Part shown: piece by piece, positions 16,439 through 19,823 of the stretch
How the letters are laid out: every line of letters begins with the position of its first letter
How positions within the stretch are numbered: the stretch's first letter is position 1
Assembly: GCA_964554015.1 (NCBI GenBank)
Contig: CAZKMO010000054.1
Coordinates: forward strand, 1 to 19,823
DNA from: CAYUAG01 sp964554015
GTDB taxonomy: Bacteria > Zhuqueibacterota > QNDG01 > CAYUAG01
Direction: 5' to 3'
Length of the DNA: 19,823 bases
Notes under the pieces: generated by a model
Database searches by the model: none
What the model was told of the DNA's origin: nothing
The model's input: only the letters and a program-made list of their open reading frames with translations
Made by a program: the position numbers and the translations under genes

Positions 16439-19400
16439 TATTTTAGAATCAACATCCGTTTACAGATTATCTGCTCATCTGTCCTCAGTCGATAGAAATA
16501 GGTACCACTGGACAGATTATGACTATCTAGTTTAATACTATAATTACCCTTTTGTTGTTTCTCATTTACCAAGGTTAATACTTCACGTCCACAAATATCA
16601 ATAATTTTTAAGCTTACATGCGTATTTTCAGGTAACTGGTATTCAATAGTCGTTTCCGGATTAAAAGGATTGGGATAATTATGAGCCAGGTGCACTTCTC
16701 TTGCCAGAGATACTTCATCAGGAACAGATGTTTCTGATACAAAATCTGCCTCAAACCAGTTAATATTAAACAAATAACCGCTTCCTCCTGCGAAATTTAA
16801 TCTTAAATTATGATTACCTCGTTCCAAGGCAACCTCAACACTGTCGGTATACCAGTCCTGCCACCCATCAGATTCAGAATCCTGAACATCGAGACTGCCA
16901 ACTTGCTTTTCATCTGAACTAATATTAATTGTTCCTCCTGAAGTGCTAGTGGCCACCCGAAGTTTAAACATATAGATACCTGTGGTAGGAACTGAAACAA
17001 TATATTCGGTCCAATCGCCGTTTTCAATATATCCAATATTATAGCCACCACCTATATCTTCAGTCTCCTCAATTTGGATTCCTGATTGAGTTATAAAATC
17101 TTCTGCCTCGATCCTGTTAGTAATGTTATGTGCCTTCAGTATATCAAGGGTAAGGAGACTTTTAGATGTTTCACCATCAGAACCAAAGGCCACTGCTTTA
17201 AGGGTGACATTCTCACCCTGAAGATTATTAAGTTGTTCCACATCGCCATTTTGATTCCATTTATAGGGAGGACCGCCTTTACTGCTGATATAATTACCAT
17301 TTATATATAGATTGACGCTGTCAACACTGGTTTTATTGCATTGAGGAAGGATTTCTACCATAATACTATCTCCTGCATGTAAAATTGTGGTGTTTTTAGG
17401 CGATACAAAAGCTACTTCCAGGTATTTTAAATCCTTATCATAAAAACCAGGTAAGGGAATACGGGTCGTGACTTGGAAATGATCCTCCAGAACGATCTCC
17501 TCACAGGATTTACCTATCATAATTCTATAGGTGCCAGGTTCTAATCCCCATTCCATATTGCTATTTAAATATTTAAGCTCATCAGGTTTTATTGCCCAAC
17601 CAACAGTAGTAGTTTCCCCAGGATCGAGAGTAATCCTGGAAAAACCTTTTAATTCCTTTTCCGGTCTGGGCACACTTGCATTCTCTATACCAATATATAA
17701 CTGAACAACATCTGACCCTGAAAACTCTCCTGTATTCTGAACATCTACATGAATTGTTATATTATCATCTTCATCATCAAAGTCTTCTCCGGAAACTAGC
17801 AAATTGCTATATTCGAAACTGGTATAACTCAGGCCGAATCCAAAAGGCCATAAATAAGTTGTATTGTCATAGTTCACTTCTCCCTTATGATCATAATACA
17901 ACAGACCATGATCCTCTCGGGGGATGGTCCAGGGCAAATGTCCGCCGGGATTGTAATCACCGATTAGTACATCTGCAATAGCATTTCCGCCTTCCATACC
18001 CGGATACCAGGCTTCAATTATACCCTCAACATTATCTTTTACCCATGAGCTCGACAAAGGATTACCATTGATCAGGATTGCTACTGTTGGTGTGCCTGTG
18101 GATACAACTTCCTGGATCATGGCTAATTGTCCCTCCGGCAAACTCAAATCGGCCTGGGTAGTCTCTTCCTGTCCAGGTGAGGGCCCTAAAACCACTAGGG
18201 CAATATCTGAGTTTTCTGCTGCTTCTGAAACTTCCTGAGTATTGGTGGTAAAAGCAGTGTGTGTAGTAACAGTATTACTCAATTTATTTAGAATACCCTG
18301 ATAAGGCGAGACTGTATAAGGCGCGCCCCCGTGATATCCGCCTAAATAGGCTTCATTGGCAGCCGGACCTATAAATGCCAAGGAATTTAAATGATTTCTA
18401 TCCAGAGGTAATATATTATCTTCATTTTTTAATAGGACTATTGATTCCCTGGCGGTCTGAAGGGCAAGATTGATATGTTCCGGACTGGCTACAACCTCCA
18501 GGGAAATATCGGAATAGGGAACCATTTCAGCAGGATCAAATTCACCGGTTTTAAAACGACTGGTAAAGAGTCTTTCCAGAGCCTGATCAATATATTCTTC
18601 CGATAATGATCCATTTATAACCGCAGTAATTAGTGCTTCCGCATAGTCTCTTCCACAAACCAGATCGACTCCGGCCTGGACTGCTTTTGAAATAACTTCT
18701 TCATCAGAATATCCTTCTGATTCTATAATCTGCCAAAGCGCCCAGCAGTCGGAAGTAACATGTCCCTTAAAATGCCATTCATCTCTTAATATTTCGGTTA
18801 ATAATAGATGACTTGCTGCACAGGGATTACCATTCCAATCCAGACCTGTAGGACGACCGCTATAAGCTGACATGAACTCACCTACACTTCCTTCTCGGAT
18901 TGCTGCTTTATAGGGTTCAAAGCACACTTCTCTGGTTATTCTTTCCGAGGCCGGTCCTGAAAATTCTGCGTAAGGATGGTCCCGGCCCAGAGGTCCGCGA
19001 TTGGAAACAAAATGTTTGGCAGTTGCAATAACCTTGAGATATCTGGATTCTCCAATACCCTGGAATGCTTTATAGGTTGTTGCCGCAAGCTGCGAGATTA
19101 AAAAAGGATCCTCACCAAAAGATTCCTCACATCTCTGCCATCTTTTATCTCGCATTACTCCCAATACTGCCGGGGAATAGTAATTAAGCCCGATATTATA
19201 CCCTTCATTATAAAAGGCTCGACATTCATCTGAGATAGCACTATATATTTCCTCAATTAAATTTAAATCCCAGGTTGCAGCTATTCCAATATTTTGGGGG
19301 AATTGAGTGCTGACAGGACTATCATTTCTCAGACCATGTAGAGCTTCCAGCCACCAATAGTACTCTGGAATTCCAAGTTCAATTATAGCGTCTGTTCTAC

Positions 19401-19602
19401 TATGATTCATCTGGGATACTTTTTGGGGGAGAGTCATTCTACTTATCAGATCCTGGGCTCTTCTTGCAGGTGATAGGGAAGGATCTTCATATGGTTCTTT
19501 GCTGCCATTTCCATTTAAATCCAAATACTCTTGAGAAAAAATCGTAATTGGGATAATTAACATAATAATAATAATAGAAAAATATTTTCTCTGTTTACTC
19601 AT
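16438..19602 (-). CDS. Secreted GH3 glycosidase (beta-xylosidase/glucosidase type) with CBM6 and T9SS sorting domain
   Basis: A 1054-residue polysaccharide-degrading enzyme. Signal peptide about 1-23. The GH3 N-domain (about 50-350) has YYWWLEALHGL (81-91), typical of the beta-xylosidase-like branch, TAKHFVSN (194-201) and the nucleophile Asp285 in HVTSDCWAL. The C-domain (about 385-590) contains NPGGHLPWTIP (551-561) and FGFGLSYT (587-594). A fibronectin-III-like domain follows (about 615-700, PRPEKELKGF), then an Ig-like domain (732-820, SPKNTTILHAGD), a CBM6 (about 829-954, IEAEDF at 831-836, IGYIENGDWTEY at 856-867) and a sorting domain (973-1054, YPNPFNPETTIEYQLPEN). It should act outside the cell on hemicellulose- or glucan-derived oligosaccharides; exact specificity cannot be read from the sequence. 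AAAAGG lies 8 bases before the ATG. Confidence 0.94.
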   Translation of the reverse strand: MSKQRKYFSIIIIMLIIPITIFSQEYLDLNGNGSKEPYEDPSLSPARRAQDLISRMTLPQKVSQMNHSRTDAIIELGIPEYYWWLEALHGLRNDSPVSTQFPQNIGIAATWDLNLIEEIYSAISDECRAFYNEGYNIGLNYYSPAVLGVMRDKRWQRCEESFGEDPFLISQLAATTYKAFQGIGESRYLKVIATAKHFVSNRGPLGRDHPYAEFSGPASERITREVCFEPYKAAIREGSVGEFMSAYSGRPTGLDWNGNPCAASHLLLTEILRDEWHFKGHVTSDCWALWQIIESEGYSDEEVISKAVQAGVDLVCGRDYAEALITAVINGSLSEEYIDQALERLFTSRFKTGEFDPAEMVPYSDISLEVVASPEHINLALQTARESIVLLKNEDNILPLDRNHLNSLAFIGPAANEAYLGGYHGGAPYTVSPYQGILNKLSNTVTTHTAFTTNTQEVSEAAENSDIALVVLGPSPGQEETTQADLSLPEGQLAMIQEVVSTGTPTVAILINGNPLSSSWVKDNVEGIIEAWYPGMEGGNAIADVLIGDYNPGGHLPWTIPREDHGLLYYDHKGEVNYDNTTYLWPFGFGLSYTSFEYSNLLVSGEDFDDEDDNITIHVDVQNTGEFSGSDVVQLYIGIENASVPRPEKELKGFSRITLDPGETTTVGWAIKPDELKYLNSNMEWGLEPGTYRIMIGKSCEEIVLEDHFQVTTRIPLPGFYDKDLKYLEVAFVSPKNTTILHAGDSIMVEILPQCNKTSVDSVNLYINGNYISSKGGPPYKWNQNGDVEQLNNLQGENVTLKAVAFGSDGETSKSLLTLDILKAHNITNRIEAEDFITQSGIQIEETEDIGGGYNIGYIENGDWTEYIVSVPTTGIYMFKLRVATSTSGGTINISSDEKQVGSLDVQDSESDGWQDWYTDSVEVALERGNHNLRLNFAGGSGYLFNINWFEADFVSETSVPDEVSLAREVHLAHNYPNPFNPETTIEYQLPENTHVSLKIIDICGREVLTLVNEKQQKGNYSIKLDSHNLSSGTYFYRLRTDEQIICKRMLILK

Positions 19603-19688
19603 AAATTTTTCCTTTTAAAACTATATATGTCCACAATATGTAAACTATAAAGTTTTTTAACTAAAGAAAGTATAATATTTTTCCCAAT

Positions 19689-19698
19689 ATTGTACAAT
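19689..19698. promoter_or_regulatory. Perfect 10-base palindrome upstream of the GH3 gene
   Basis: ATTGTACAAT reads the same on both strands and lies about 87 bases upstream of the GH3 start. It could be an operator half-site pair, but short AT-rich palindromes arise easily by chance. Confidence 0.2.
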
Positions 19699-19710
19699 TT
19701 ATCTGGATCG

Positions 19711-19760
19711 CCCTGGGCTTCATAGCCCAGGGTGCTGCCTTATGGGGCCTCTGCCCCATA
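19711..19760. repeat. Paired GC-rich hairpins, REP-like element
   Basis: Two perfect inverted repeats lie side by side in otherwise AT-rich DNA: CCCTGGGCT/AGCCCAGGG (19711-19732, 9-base stem, 4-base loop) and TATGGGGC/GCCCCATA (19741-19760, 8-base stem, 4-base loop). No T tract follows either stem on either strand, so this does not look like an ordinary intrinsic terminator. A dispersed repetitive extragenic palindrome fits better. Confidence 0.55.
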
Positions 19761-19823
19761 TGTATATGCACTATCCAATTTTGTGATCTTAATTATACCA
19801 TGATCATTAAACAACCAGTTACG

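Overview
This window reads as a piece of an uncultured, Gram-negative-type bacterium from the Fibrobacteres-Chlorobi-Bacteroidetes neighbourhood (Ignavibacteriota, Calditrichota, KSB1 or Neomarinimicrobiota-like). The reason is that three secreted proteins end in a complete type IX secretion (T9SS) type A sorting domain with the PNPFNP signature, and a fourth enters one at the left edge. Several genes have strong AGGAGG-type Shine-Dalgarno sites, which argues against typical Bacteroidia or Flavobacteriia. The phylum is an inference.

All ten genes are on the minus strand, so the biological order runs from high to low coordinates. 19602-16438: a family 3 glycoside hydrolase with CBM6 and sorting domains. 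16233-15262: a Kelch beta-propeller lipoprotein. 15128-12498: a carbamoyltransferase, an SxtJ-family membrane protein and a 52-residue DUF5989-type membrane protein, a known but functionally obscure module linked to surface-polysaccharide or natural-product modification. 12164-10920: a YCF48-type seven-blade propeller with a sorting domain. 10792-6581: a 1403-residue subtilisin-like protease with a sorting domain. 6221-4302: a membrane-anchored SGNH hydrolase with C-terminal TPRs. 4270-3485: a small secreted concanavalin-like (DUF1349-like) protein. 3292 to the left edge: a very large secreted CotH-kinase protein with several lamin-tail domains; it stays open to the edge, where its T9SS sorting motif is just beginning.

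The overall picture is a cell-surface and secretome island: T9SS cargo (hydrolase, propeller, protease, CotH protein) is interleaved with a membrane module (carbamoyltransferase, SxtJ, DUF5989 and probably the SGNH hydrolase) that may modify a surface glycan. Base composition is mosaic: sampled lines in the carbamoyltransferase and in the lectin/CotH stretch are near 50% G+C, while those in the SGNH and GH3 genes are near 30%. No tRNA, rRNA, CRISPR array, transposase or phage gene was seen. A pair of GC-rich hairpins near the right edge looks like a REP-type element.
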